From: Isoetes taiwanensis
Lineage: Eukaryota; Streptophyta; Lycopodiopsida; Isoetales; Isoetaceae
Assembly (NCBI GenBank): GCA_021234155.1
Contig: JAJEKV010000092.1
Span: 1,994,561-2,058,560, forward strand
DNA: 64,000 nt
Reading direction: 5' to 3'
Shown: piece by piece, positions 1 to 10,346 of the stretch
Numbering within the stretch: position 1 is the first letter of the stretch
Layout: each line of letters starts with the position of its first letter
Program-made: the position numbers and the translations under genes
The notes under the pieces: generated by a model
Databases searched by the model: none
Seen by the model: the letters and a program-made list of their open reading frames with translations, nothing else
What the model was told of the DNA's origin: nothing

Positions 1-1109
1 ACCATCATGTGGAGAAGATGATTCTCTTATCTCTTACACCAGATAGGAGGTACGCAGTTCCTTGATCTGCTAATTACTCCAAAGATAGAAGACCTCTAGT
101 TCCATGGTGAAATACAAGAGTTCTACAATCTAAAATTGAGTACCTTCAGCAAATATGAAAAGCTTAAGTCTGAAATGATTGCACTTGGCATTTGAAAGCG
201 CATATTAGAAAAGCTCTGATTCCATAAACATAAAATTTACTATGAAGTAACAAAGATTCATTATGTACACTGTTCTTGACCTGTTAGATTCAACAGCTGC
301 AGTAAGACATAAAAAAGGAGATTGGAGAATTGAACCCCAGGCTCCAGAAGACATATTTTTTCTCATTCTAAAAAGCCAATAAATTTCCCTTCAAAAAGAG
401 AGTTTAGCTTGTTCAAAAAAGAACTTTCAAGTTCTAGATTGATCTATATGAGCATAAAAGTCTCCAACAAGATTCTTGTAATGATTTCATGAAATGATTT
501 GACACCCCAAAATTTAAATATCAAACTGTAATGCCCAGGTTATGAGAGATAAACAGAATACTTGACTAAGAACTCTAGAAAGGACGGAGGTTCTTATTTG
601 CCACAGTTGGTAGTCAGAGACAGAGAGTATGCAATCTTATTTCTGGACATTCCTTGAGCTGGAAATACAGCCACTAAACCAATAGCACAGCCTAATATTA
701 TTCATGATCTTAATTCACTGAAACAAGCCTGACTTTCATAAGCAGCAAGCATCTTGCCTTCCTGAAGATGATCATTAATTGACAATCCTTTTTTATTTGT
801 TTATCATAGAACTCCAACTAATTCATGAAAATTGCTTTTTATCTGCCCCAGAATTCATCAAACATATTATCTAAGGTGCATTTCTCTCGTGGCATTCAGA
901 ACATCCCAAGAATTCAACCCAATTCACAAATCAGGCTCTATTGGTATTTCTTAAAAAAAAATCCTCAACTTCATCTACTTGCCATCGTCTGCCTAAAAGT
1001 AAAAGCATGCACCTGCAATGATCTGCTAGTGGTCTAAAGAGATAATCTTGTAACATAGAATCAAAACAATGATAACCTTTATCAATTAAACCCCTACAAC
1101 AATGAATCC
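1..1109. other. Intergenic, no gene recognised
   Basis: AT-rich sequence with only short random open frames. I see no splice-bounded exon, transposon terminus or RNA gene here. It lies downstream of the 3' end of the minus-strand gene that ends at 1110 and may hold its 3' UTR. Confidence 0.5.
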
Positions 1110-1172
1110 TTACTTCTTACTCTTAAGTTTTCGTAATCTCTCAGCAATAGCAGGTCGCTCCATGCTCAAGTT
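1110..1172 (-). CDS. Putative last exon of an unidentified minus-strand gene
   Basis: On the minus strand a pyrimidine-rich tract ending TTTTGCAG is followed by 20 codons and TAA. The peptide is basic and helical, with RPAIAERLRKLK and ending KSKK. Its phase (0) matches the mini exon at 1438-1464, which itself follows the exon at 1911-2011 in phase 0. I do not recognise the protein. Evidence is splice-site consensus and consistent phase across three junctions only. A 74-bp tandem duplication copies the acceptor and the first codons of this exon into the intron. Confidence 0.45.
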   Translation of the reverse strand, partial: NLSMERPAIAERLRKLKSKK

Positions 1173-1308
1173 CTGCAAAAGAGCAATATGCGTCGTCATA
1201 ACTCCGAACGAGACAAGCTAAAAGTTAAATATAACATGCTCAAGTTCTGCAAAAGAGCAATATGCGTCGTCATAACTCCGAACGAGACAAGCTAAAAGTT
1301 AAATGTAA
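1161..1308. repeat. Two-copy 74-bp tandem duplication across a splice acceptor
   Basis: Positions 1161-1234 and 1235-1308 are almost identical, differing near the end (ATATAA versus ATGTAA). The unit contains the 3' splice site and first 12 nt of the exon ending at 1110, so the intron holds a second identical acceptor context. Confidence 0.9.
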
Positions 1309-1437
1309 TCTTTAGACATCTCCCTCGCAAAGCATTGATGTTCTCATTGTATTGTGGACTGTATGGCCGAGAGGCCGTTTCTCTTGACCATTTCTGTACT
1401 ATTGAGTGGTAGCTTATCCTCTCTGCCCACTAGAAAC

Positions 1438-1464
1438 CAGCATCTCAATCTCATCCACATAAAT
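1438..1464 (-). CDS. Putative 27-nt mini exon, same minus-strand gene
   Basis: An acceptor (GGTACAG) and a donor (CTG|GTTTCT) bound nine codons, IYVDEIEML, in phase 0 on both sides. This joins the exon at 1911-2011 to the terminal exon without breaking frame. The exon is very short, so the call depends on phase agreement alone. Confidence 0.3.
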
Positions 1465-1910
1465 CTGTACCATTGGCCGTAGTAAACAGTGTGTGCAAGC
1501 ATATCACCATATATGGAAGTATGCAGTTGTACTATGCAGTTGTACTGGGCCCTTATTGTTGTTTTCATCATATATCATAGTTATTTAAAAGCAGGAATTC
1601 GTAAACGCTGCTAGTAGATGTGGTTTCCTTTCTTACTAAAATTTCAATTTAAATCATGTAATGGTTTCAATGGCCAGTTTTACCAAGTAAGAACAACCAA
1701 TGTGCTAACTATGTAATGACAGGAAAACACAAAAGGTTCGAACCAGCAATTGAACTTCTGGAAATATTTTAAGTAGCTTCTGCTTGACAAGTTCGTACAC
1801 ACCCAACTAGTTAGTCAACTTCAATTGCCTCCAGGCATAGGATGTAAGGCCTCTCTAAACCCCTGATGGAATAACATTCCCCTGTGCCATCTATGATCCT
1901 TACTTCCTAC

Positions 1911-2011
1911 CAGATTCTGAAGGGCATAAATAACTCCAATTAGGTCCTCTGTGCCTCCTTCCCTTGCATTCATGCTTAAACATTCGAGCAAAATATGGTG
2001 CATTAGCAAAC
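1911..2011 (-). CDS. Putative internal exon, same minus-strand gene
   Basis: Bounded by acceptor ACAAGCAG and donor CTG|GTAGGAAG, 101 nt. It takes two nucleotides to complete the codon left by the exon at 2201-2278 and ends in phase 0. The encoded stretch is predicted helical (LLMHHILLECLSMN, then GVIYALQNL). A second frame is also open through the exon, so the frame is chosen from the phase of its neighbours. Family not recognised. Confidence 0.45.
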
Positions 2012-2200
2012 CTGCTTGTCACCTGCTTGTCATAAGCACCAAAGATTCATGCAGTTCTTAGCAGTCCTAACAATTGTTTGATTTGTTTCATAAGTTGTCT
2101 AAAATATTATGATTCTTCATACGGTCATGCCTTTGATACAAAGTGAAATAGAGTCTTTTACGGAAATTTATAACCTGTAAATAAACAAGAAAGCACTTAC

Positions 2201-2278
2201 GGTAGAACTCCAGCAAGGTTTTCATTTGAACCAGATTAAAGACCCTTAAGAGATAATCCTTCCACCCAATTGAGCTGC
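2201..2278 (-). CDS. Putative internal exon, same minus-strand gene
   Basis: Acceptor TTTTTGCAG and a strong donor CC|GTAAGT bound 78 nt. Two of the three frames carry stops; the open one reads SSIGWKDYLLRVFNLVQMKT and ends with one extra nucleotide that the next exon completes to Arg. The good donor and single open frame make this the best supported exon of the set. Exons between here and 3.3 kb were not resolved. Confidence 0.5.
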
Positions 2279-3347
2279 CTGCAAAAACCTACATATGCGT
2301 ACCGCGATATCGTCCATAAGCATAATAAGAAATCCTCAAACAAGTATCTTAAAAATAGAAGTTACAATGAGAAAGAACTAGATAGGTAGGCATTAGCCAC
2401 CAGACAAAATACGAAGAAAGTTAGCGGACAAGACTGCAGCAGGTTACGGCAGGCTGAGTGTCCGCTACAGGACTCGTGCACTTTTTGAAGTTGGAAGCGA
2501 CAAGACTTTCTTGAAAGGACACGAGCAACTACTTTTCAACATCATTTAGCTAAACCACACTAAGCCTAAACCAAGAGAATAATTTCAAACAAACAAATTA
2601 AATAACGCCAAATGGATAGTTAACTGTTTCAAAAAGGAATTGTCAATTCTATTGCATCCGTACTCCTTGAAAAGCTTAGTCAATAGTTTAGAGGATCCCT
2701 ATAGATCATTCTGTAGAAATTGCCTTGATCTCTGTTCTCTAATTGCAAGAATTGGGAACACCTCTTTAGGACCTGTGTTTCTGAATCATGTGTGAAGGTG
2801 TCTGTCCTCTAGGACTCAACAGAATAATTTTGCCCATCAAGCGTAACATAGGCCTATCAGAATCATATATGTCAGGGATGGTTTTTTACTGTATGAGGTA
2901 TTCTATTATACTGTATGCACAGCCTTAAATGTGACAAATATATTCTGATGCAATTGCCTGGAATTGGGGAGCTGCCAAATTATAATACTCTGTCTAGCCA
3001 CTAGTTTAAAAGATGCCTATGTCTAGCCACTAGTTTAGAGGATGCCTATGCAGAGGTATCCTATTATACTGAGTATAAGCACAGACTCTATAATCCAAGA
3101 AAGCGCCATAACCTCAAAAACGAACCAAGAATTGATCTTGTGCCAGCACATATATGCTATGAGTTTGCAACATTATGAGCTGATAATAATTGATTAAGGT
3201 AAACCCAGGAAGGAAACGGCAGGCTGAAGGAGCGATGAGTAGCCACATTAGAGATACAGAATGCTGCATTTTCATATAAAATTTTTGGTTCTGCAACACA
3301 TCAGCAGCAGTACATCAAAATGTGGATTGACTACCATTGTTGGCCTA

Positions 3348-3493
3348 CATCATAGCCAAGGGGAACGTTTCTGCTCTATAAATTCCAATAATTAATGTAA
3401 AAGAGTCAGAGCCATATGCTGGTGCATTGAGTTCAAATCGTTCCTTCTTATTTGACGCATTGAAGGCAGCTGGCAACTTAAGAGACATACAGA
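3348..3493 (-). CDS. Putative exon (beta-rich), same minus-strand gene, 3' edge unresolved
   Basis: Acceptor TTATGTCAG at 3495-3494 opens a frame reading SLKLPAAFNASNKKERFEL, then a beta-like stretch ending FTLIIGIYRAE. Its phase matches the donor of the exon at 3966-4152. I could not find a convincing downstream donor, so the lower coordinate marks the end of the open frame. A further acceptor-bounded open stretch near 3193-3290 could be another exon, but its phase does not join cleanly. Confidence 0.35.
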
Positions 3494-3965
3494 CTGACAT
3501 AACTTTGTGTTGACGAATTAAAAACCATAGACTGTATAATTGCCATACAAAGGCTAGCACCAGAGAAATTATCACTCAGGCCTTGTTCATCAGATAAAAC
3601 TTTTATCATGTCATGCAGAGATTTTTACTAAAGAATGCATTGCACATGTCTTTGCAGCTAGTACTGCCACATCTAAACATCAACATGCACAGATTACAGA
3701 GCAAACTCTGGCAAATAGACATGCTGGTCCATACCAAAGTGAGAACCCGAAATGCAAATGGCATGGCAAGGTAACTCACGTCTCAAATGCCAGGACGTCA
3801 TTATTCTGTGATGAAAAACAGTCTATTCTAAATCATGATCGAATGGCTTAAGCCACATCCAACTCAAATTATCCTATGATGCCGGGACCTATGATCTTGA
3901 ATATGATCTTAATTAAGGCTGAAATAGAGCTACGATAAATAGGAGCTAAAAAAACCCTGATTTAC

Positions 3966-4152
3966 CTTTGTGGAGCATCATAAGGCATCGATCCATTTCT
4001 TTGTGGAGCATTTTCTGCTCTAGCCTAGGCGACGGTCCAGAACGGCCATCGAGTTTTGAAGACCGTGTGTACTGTAGATCATCAAATGGCATAACTAACT
4101 CAGATATTTTGACACGTGGATAGTTTAGCCTTCTAAATAGAGAAAAACACAA
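3966..4152 (-). CDS. Putative first coding exon of the minus-strand gene
   Basis: An open frame with Met at 4152 and a second Met about 20 codons in (MPFDDLQYTRSSK) runs into a donor ACAAAG|GTAAAT at 3966/3965 in phase 1. That phase joins to the exon starting at 3493. The part before the donor is hydrophilic with several basic residues. Which Met is used cannot be decided. The product is not recognised; the four downstream exons suggest a moderately sized, mostly helical cytosolic protein. Confidence 0.4.
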
Positions 4153-4310
4153 AAACTTGCGAAAGGAGGAAGGGGTTCTTGGCGCTATGGGTGAGCGCTT
4201 CTTGATGTAGAAGGATGTGTAGGGAGAGAGATCAACATGGGCAATTTGACAACATGGGCAATTTGACGTGAATTTCGGGGTTACGGGGACAGGATCAGTG
4301 GATAAGGGGA

Positions 4311-5423
4311 GTGGATAAGGGGACAGGAAAGGGTGACGTAAGCCTGGAAAAGGTGTATTTGGGACAGGAGCAGAGATTTGGGAACCGGAAAAAGGAAGGA
4401 CAACAGAGGACGGACTTCTATGAACCAGGGAATCGTGGCTATCTAAAAACTTCTAACATCGGTCAGGAATTTATGAGCTTGTTTCAGAATTCGTCAGATC
4501 ACGTCAAAACACAGATCATTGCTCTTCTAAAATTTTTGAACGGAAAAACTGAAACAACTCAAAATTTCGACTACTTTGCTTGTGGAGACTGGTTGATCCC
4601 GACAATGGCGAAAAGAAGAACTCGAACTCAAACCATGTCCCCTATTATGATGCAATCTCAACTTGTAGGACCAATTTTGGACCAAATTAATGAAGAGCAA
4701 AGGAGGATTCTGGAGAAACAAGAAAGGAGAACAATTCATGAGTTCAGAGGTATTCCTAACTTGAAAAATCATCAGTTTATTCCTTCTAGACTCAAAGAAT
4801 TAGAATCCAGAGCTGTTATTGGTTGCATTCGTCATGAGGGAGTAAAACTAAGCTACCTTAGAGCCGAAATGATGAAGATGGATAGAAAGGTAGAAATTTC
4901 TGGAATGTATTGGTTGCAATTCCCATTCTTTGTGGTAGAATGTGGAGGTCCAAATACAGTCCAATATCTGCTAAAGCAGGGTACTATTTATAGAGCCAAT
5001 ACCCAATTCTATTTCCAGAAATGGAATCCAAAATTCGATCCCAAAGATCTAAAACAACTGGGAATAGGAGAATACATAGGCTGGGAAAGTGTTCCAGAAA
5101 GAGCTCCAAAAGTCTGGATTCAAATTGATATTCTAAAAAAAATACCAAGCCAAATTCAATATCAGGATTTCTTTGGAGAATATAAGAGTTTATCTCTGAA
5201 TTGGCAGGGTCTCCCTTCACCATGTAATGTTTGTGACCTCAGACTGCATGGTGGAGGTGTTTGTCATGGAAAATGGATGAAGCATAATGCTGATCATAAT
5301 GTACCTAAAATCAGAGAAACTCCTCAGTATGATCATGATGATCTAAAAACAAATGCCTGGGTTACAGTTAATAATTACAGAAAAAACAGAAATGGAAGTC
5401 AAATAGAAAGGCTCGAAAACTAA
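4311..5423 (+). CDS. LINE ORF1-like protein (DUF4283-like), first frame
   Basis: A 370-aa frame. The middle (about residues 165-290) has the layout of the DUF4283 domain found in plant L1 ORF1 proteins: a beta-rich stretch with FPFFVVECGG, then FYFQKWNPKFDP, then APKVWIQIDILKKIP. It is followed by GLPSPCNVCD and GGGVC, which look like a degenerate zinc knuckle. This family binds RNA and acts as the nucleic-acid chaperone of L1-type retrotransposons. No endonuclease or RT follows on this strand, so it is an isolated ORF1 remnant or a domesticated copy. The real start could lie downstream of 4311, since the first ~40 residues are low complexity. The assignment rests on motif layout only. Confidence 0.5.
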   Translation: MDKGTGKGDVSLEKVYLGQEQRFGNRKKEGQQRTDFYEPGNRGYLKTSNIGQEFMSLFQNSSDHVKTQIIALLKFLNGKTETTQNFDYFACGDWLIPTMAKRRTRTQTMSPIMMQSQLVGPILDQINEEQRRILEKQERRTIHEFRGIPNLKNHQFIPSRLKELESRAVIGCIRHEGVKLSYLRAEMMKMDRKVEISGMYWLQFPFFVVECGGPNTVQYLLKQGTIYRANTQFYFQKWNPKFDPKDLKQLGIGEYIGWESVPERAPKVWIQIDILKKIPSQIQYQDFFGEYKSLSLNWQGLPSPCNVCDLRLHGGGVCHGKWMKHNADHNVPKIRETPQYDHDDLKTNAWVTVNNYRKNRNGSQIERLEN

Positions 5424-5467
5424 AAGATAAAGAAAAGACAGAAAACAAAGGGGAACACTTCAAGATT

Positions 5468-6223
5468 TTGAATACTTTGAGAAAGGAATGGAAGAAAAAA
5501 GAAGAGCATAACAGAATGAATGAACAGATAAAAGTATTGGTTAATGCTAGTGGCCAGGGAGTGGAGAATTCCAAGGAACCTATAAGTCCTAATGGCCAGG
5601 TGTTGGAATTATCTACTGTCCCTATAAGTCCCAGGAATGTAAAGGGGAAGGAAATTATTGATGATAATTCAGGTCCTCACAATTCTTCCAATCCTTTAAT
5701 GGATACATCTATAAATGCTAATCAGAATGGTCAGATTTCAGATATTAATATTGAAGAGACTAATGGAAAAATTATTCATAAAGGAGAGGCTTCAAGCAGC
5801 AGGTATTTGGGGGAGGATAGTCCAGGTAAACAGATGTATGACATATTATTGGAATTGATGGAGAAAGCTGAGAATGTGGTAAATGGCAAAACTAATGAAT
5901 GTGGAAAGTCTCAAATGGAGGAACATACTGATTTTGTACCAGAAACACAAGAGAACCTTATGGACAAAGAAGTAAACTTGGAAAATGAGAAAACAAAGGT
6001 TCATAAAGTATCTCAAATTGAAGAATATACTGATGTGGTGGCAGAAACACAAGAGGGAATATTTGAAGATACAATAAAACATAAGGCGAAATTCAGGTTT
6101 TTCACAAGATCCCCTATGGAGCAAATTCCAAATATGGAGCATGGAGTTACCTATTATGATGCTGGACCTCAGTTTGTGCAAGATCCTATGTGTCCAAATA
6201 GGGCCCTATGGTCCAAATTATAG
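5468..6223 (+). CDS. Continuation of LINE ORF1-like region, hydrophilic C-terminal part
   Basis: A 251-aa frame starting 45 bp after the previous one ends. It begins with a charged segment (RKEWKKKEEHNR) and is Asn/Glu/Ser-rich without a fold I recognise. Two imperfect repeats read MEEHTDFVPETQE and IEEYTDVVAETQE. L1 ORF1 proteins of plants often have a long low-complexity C-terminal tail, so I take it as the tail of the 4311-5423 protein separated by a stop or frameshift. No independent function can be assigned. Confidence 0.4.
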   Translation: MNTLRKEWKKKEEHNRMNEQIKVLVNASGQGVENSKEPISPNGQVLELSTVPISPRNVKGKEIIDDNSGPHNSSNPLMDTSINANQNGQISDINIEETNGKIIHKGEASSSRYLGEDSPGKQMYDILLELMEKAENVVNGKTNECGKSQMEEHTDFVPETQENLMDKEVNLENEKTKVHKVSQIEEYTDVVAETQEGIFEDTIKHKAKFRFFTRSPMEQIPNMEHGVTYYDAGPQFVQDPMCPNRALWSKL

Positions 6224-7131
6224 TCCACCAGATAGTTTCTATAGTGATATAGGCTCATATAAAAACAACCTCCCATTTATATGTGGTAACAACCTCATTT
6301 ATATGTGGTAACATTGGGGATATGTTATGGAAATATTTAAAAACTTTAGTATTTTGTCACAACCATTTTGGATTAACATAGACCTGTACTTATTGTCTTG
6401 GACACATAAACCTCGACTTATACATGGCAATGTCGGGCACACATTTACTTTAGTGACATTTTGAGCACAAGTTTTCAATTTGTCTTTCCAAATTTTGCTC
6501 TTTAGAGGTAGATTTAACTGCTTCCACATTCGTTATAAAGCATTGTTTTCTCTGTTGAAATTCATAAACGCAAAATTAATACAAAGTTAATACGTTGAAT
6601 GATATTGTTATTAGACAATTTCAGAACAAAAATATTTACAAAAGCAAATAATATCTATTCTTGTCAATATCAACATGTGTTGTTGTCGAAGTTGCGCGTA
6701 TGAAAGTTAAAGGCGAGAAATAACACATGCCCGGCGTTATCGGGCACACGTTTACTAGTTTTATTTTAAACTCAATTTTTTTTCGATAAGACGAAATGTA
6801 ATGCATAAGTATGAATAGCAGAACTGAATGTGTAGTTCCATTAAGGATCAAAAACCCTTTAATCTTGCAAGCCTGGTGATTTTCATTCTGATCTAGTGCA
6901 CCAGGCTGACGAAATCCCTTTGCAGAATTGTAGGAACGAGTATTAGAAGCAGAAGAATTTGGAAGAACTTTTAGCTCTGAATCTGAGGCGGGAGACGTTT
7001 TGCGGCAAACTATTGATATATTTGTGCCTATTCAGCTGAAAATGAGAACCGAAAGCAGAAGGATGGTATGCTGCAATTTTGAGAAGAATAGACTTGATAG
7101 AAGAACCGGAATGGAGTTCTCAAAGTCAATG
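6224..7131. other. No gene recognised
   Basis: AT-rich with short random frames. A repeated phrase about a gene-like 'cgggcacacgtttact' sequence occurs at about 6434 and 6743, but no terminal repeats or splice-bounded exon were found. Confidence 0.4.
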
Positions 7132-8234
7132 AACTGCATTTGGCGATGACAGTCTGAATCTTCCAGAACGCAAATTGTGAACAGTAGGTTAAGCAAGTAC
7201 ACCTGGATTTTACACATGCACGGAGATTTTACGCCATGCCTGCCACACCCCTACCTGAATTTTTCAGGCCACCATAAAAAATGTTTATAATAGGTTAGAA
7301 ATAAGGATAATGCATAAACATTACTAAAATCATTACTCTTGGCAGCTTTGATGAGGAATGAATGTTTGGAATTAACACAATGAATGGTTGAAATCATACA
7401 CCATGCTGACACAAACGATTCCGCAGAATACAATGCGCTTTCAAAGAATTATAGTGATACATGGTTAGGTAAATTTTTGTAATTTGCAAGACGGTAATTT
7501 AAATCAAAGCCAAGTATTTGATGAAGTCTGTTGTTTGTTGACATTTCGTAAGCCTGTCACCAACAAAAGTTTGTTCACATCTCACATTATTCTTTCCGTG
7601 TAGGTAGTGGCAACGATTAATGATTTGATGGAACGAGTACATATGTCCATCAAGCAAGGCCATGAACCACGTTCTACATACACACTATTCTAAGGAGGAA
7701 AAGTTTCAAAAGATGTTCTCGGCTTAGTAAGGTCAATCTCCAGTGTGATAAAGACCATTTTTATCGAAAGGAAAAAACCTAACAGTTGTTTCTCACAAGT
7801 TCCGTTGGAGGTGCTTATTAAAACCATGAACAACTTTCTCAAACGTAGAAAATAATTATCAGATACACTGCCTTGCCAGCAACCACATTGAATCCCAACA
7901 CTTTCATAGAATTTCTGCAGCACCTTTGTTCTCAACATGCCCAAACTGTGCATATACTGCAACCATACCTGTGAAGCAGATATTTTTGCATATATGTCAG
8001 TACACACAAGGGATGATGACATTTGAGAAGATGAATTGGAATTGAAGAGTACTGACAAAATGGGAAAACCGGCAAAAAAAATACAGGTTTATTTTAATTT
8101 GAATTTTAAAACCTTCTTAACTGTTCTGCATGCGGTGATTCTGGAGAAGTAGATCAATCTTAAAACCTTTTGGAGACAATATCCTGCCTGCAATCTGAAT
8201 GCTCTCATATCCAAGCCCATCAAACAAGATCACA
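7132..8234. repeat. Segmental duplication, copy 1 (uninterrupted)
   Basis: This ~1.1-kb segment is closely matched by 9960-10346 joined to 23506-24216. The second copy is split by the LTR retrotransposon exactly within its CCAAGGATTTGATGAAG equivalent, so copy 1 (CCAAGTATTTGATGAAG near 7510-7527) shows the empty site. Confidence 0.93.
7604..7855 (+). pseudogene. Decayed terminal exon of an unknown gene, copy 1
   Basis: After an acceptor (TTCCGTGTAG) the frame reads VVATINDLMERVHMSIKQG and continues to TAA at 7855, but has an in-frame TAA after YTLF where the paralogue at 23588-23838 has CAA. The C-terminal part (VLIKTMNNFLKRRK) is conserved between the copies. The original gene is not recognised. 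Confidence 0.4.
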
Positions 8235-8420
8235 ACCACGACATCCTTTCTTAGTCTTCAAATGCCAGAGAAGCAAGAAAATCTTAAATCTTTTTTTCAG
8301 ACAATATCCTGCCTGCAATCTGATTCCTCTCATCCAACCCTTCAAAACAAGATCACAACCAAGTCATTCTTTCGTAGCCTTCAGACACAGATAAGGACCA
8401 AGGTTAGATGATGATCAAAA
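8174..8420. repeat. Imperfect 125-bp tandem duplication
   Basis: The phrase AGACAATATCCTGCCTGCAA starts at 8174 and again at 8299, and the following sequence remains similar for about 100 bp. The paralogous segment at 24150 has only one unit before homology ends. Confidence 0.8.
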
Positions 8421-8514
8421 CCAAAATCTACATGAACATAACTTACGTGGCAAACATATCATATCAAAACATGCTACAATCGACTTTAATCTTCCTTGAA
8501 ATTTTGACATTGCA

Positions 8515-9056
8515 TCAAAATGGACATCTGTAATGAAAATTGTTATTTCCGGAAATCATACATTGCACAGATGCTGAGAAATTTGATAGAACTGGCTTGC
8601 TGAACAGTTTCCTGACTACAGCCCGCCCTGCAATACTTGAATTGGTGCGAAATTCCGCAAATTTATTTCGTTCCAAGTAGTAAAAAGCCTTCATTTCAAA
8701 GGTAAGTGTATCTGTAGGAGGAAGTAGGGCCAGGCTCCACCCTATCTTCTTATCATTTACATATATCTCGGTCCCGCTCCAAGTAAATGTGAAATTATTG
8801 CTGTTAAGTTTTTTCAGTGTCATTTTTTCAGTATCCCCTTCAGAATCAATTCTTTTGAAGTGAAGGCTCTTTCATATTGAGAAACTCTGGTATTGCTCCT
8901 GTGGCACGCACTTTTTTTAATAAAGAACCTACCCATTGAAATAAAATCAGTTAATCTCGAAATTGCTTTTGAATGGATTTGGAAATTGTCTATTACTTGA
9001 ATATTTGAGGGATTTAAGCCCATGCAAACGGAGAAAGAATTGAACTGCAAGTTCAA
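8515..9056 (-). CDS. Possible LEA_2 / NDR1-HIN1-like fragment, two exons
   Basis: A 102-aa frame (8515-8823) reads FTFTWSGTEIYVNDKKIGWS, then LPPTDTLTFEM, a hydrophilic stretch, and a final strand-like ANF-type segment ending SASVQCMI. This is the order of motifs in the plant LEA_2 domain of NHL membrane proteins. Upstream, 8930-9056 encodes FNSFSVCMGLNPSNIQVID and ends at a donor ATGG|GTAGGTTC, matching the domain's preceding NPN-type strand. No membrane anchor was found upstream, so it is partial or a pseudogene. The family assignment is by eye and weak. Confidence 0.3.
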
Positions 9057-9059
9057 CAG

Positions 9060-9959
9060 GGCCTTCGGACATCTAAATCATCTCCAAGGTAAAGTGCAGA
9101 GCCAGAATACATCTTTATAGTGCAAACATTACTTATTTTGATCTAAAAAAATGCGATTTCAAAGAAAAATTTGAACTTATTCACCTTGGTAGAATAGCAG
9201 GGATGTTGCAGGTCAGGCCATTTGTTATGGGCAATAGTCCCACGTGTTATTGAATTATCTACCACATGGTCCGAATAAAATTTTGAGTGTATACAAAAGG
9301 TTGGGAAAGAAAAACGTTCAAGGCCGCCGCGATAAGTTTCTTGTTATAAATAAACCATTTAATATGTGTGTAAGCATGTGGAGAGGTTTTTTTAAGAATT
9401 TCACCCTGTTATGCTGCAAAGGTGCGACTCTAACTAGTCGATGCTCATGCGCTCTATCTGCTTAAAAACTAACCACTGGTTGCAGTCAATATTCTTATCC
9501 CTAACAGAGTAAACAAAGGTAATGATCACCCTTTGAGCATTAGGATTGACCAGTCTTGGAATATCCTGAAAAGATACTTACTCCTATTAATGTTCATATA
9601 TTATGCAAAGATATGGTTAAACAATATCTTTGAGCCCCCAAAAATCTACAGTACAGATACGCAAGGCATCTACCTTGACCATAGAGCAAATAAAGACTGC
9701 ATGATGAAAATGACAATCTGCGAAACTTTTTTTCGAGCTGAGTAGGCGACACACTTCCATCTTACATAGGGTACAGTTAACCTTCCCTTTGTCATGATTT
9801 TATGCCACTAGTTCACATGAATTTTTCCTACTTGAGCATTTTTGAATAGACACAGCTGGTATTACTTCGTGAGACATAATCAAAGGTTTCGTCCATGCCA
9901 TTAGGGTTATATTCCATGTTTAAAAGCTCATAGAGCAAAGGATTGAGAAGTGTCTCGTA
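9060..9959. other. No gene recognised
   Basis: AT-rich sequence between the LEA_2-like fragment and the second duplication copy. No transposon termini, long frames or RNA genes seen. Confidence 0.4.
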
Positions 9960-10346
9960 AACTGCATTTAGCGATGACAGTCTGAATCTTCCAGAACGCA
10001 AATTGTGAACAGTAGGCTAAGCAAGTACACCTGGATTTTACACATGCACGGAGACTTTACACCATGCCTGCCACACCCCTACTTGGATTTTTCAGGCCGC
10101 TACAAAAAATGTTTATAATAGGTTAGAAATAAGGATAATGCGTAAACATTACTAAAATCATTATTCTTGGCAGCTTTGACGAGGAATGAATGTTTGGAAT
10201 TAACACAAAAATGGTTGAAATCATACACCATGCTGATACTAAGGATTCCACAGAATACAATGCGCTTTCAAAGAACTCTACTGATACATGGTTAGGTAAA
10301 TTTTTGTAATTTGCAAGACGGTAATTTAAACCAAAGCCAAGGATTT
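9960..10346. repeat. Segmental duplication copy 2, left part
   Basis: Matches 7132-7520 closely and ends with GATTT at 10342-10346, which is repeated immediately after the right LTR. Confidence 0.93.
10342..10346. repeat. Target-site duplication GATTT (left)
   Basis: GATTT directly precedes the left LTR and recurs at 23501-23505 after the right LTR. Five base pairs is the usual duplication for Ty3/gypsy integrases. Confidence 0.95.

Noticed and set aside
3193..3290. Possible exon reading PKILYENAAFCISNVATHRS
   Set aside because: It has a good acceptor, but no donor or phase that joins it to its neighbours; noted under the adjacent exon instead of listed.
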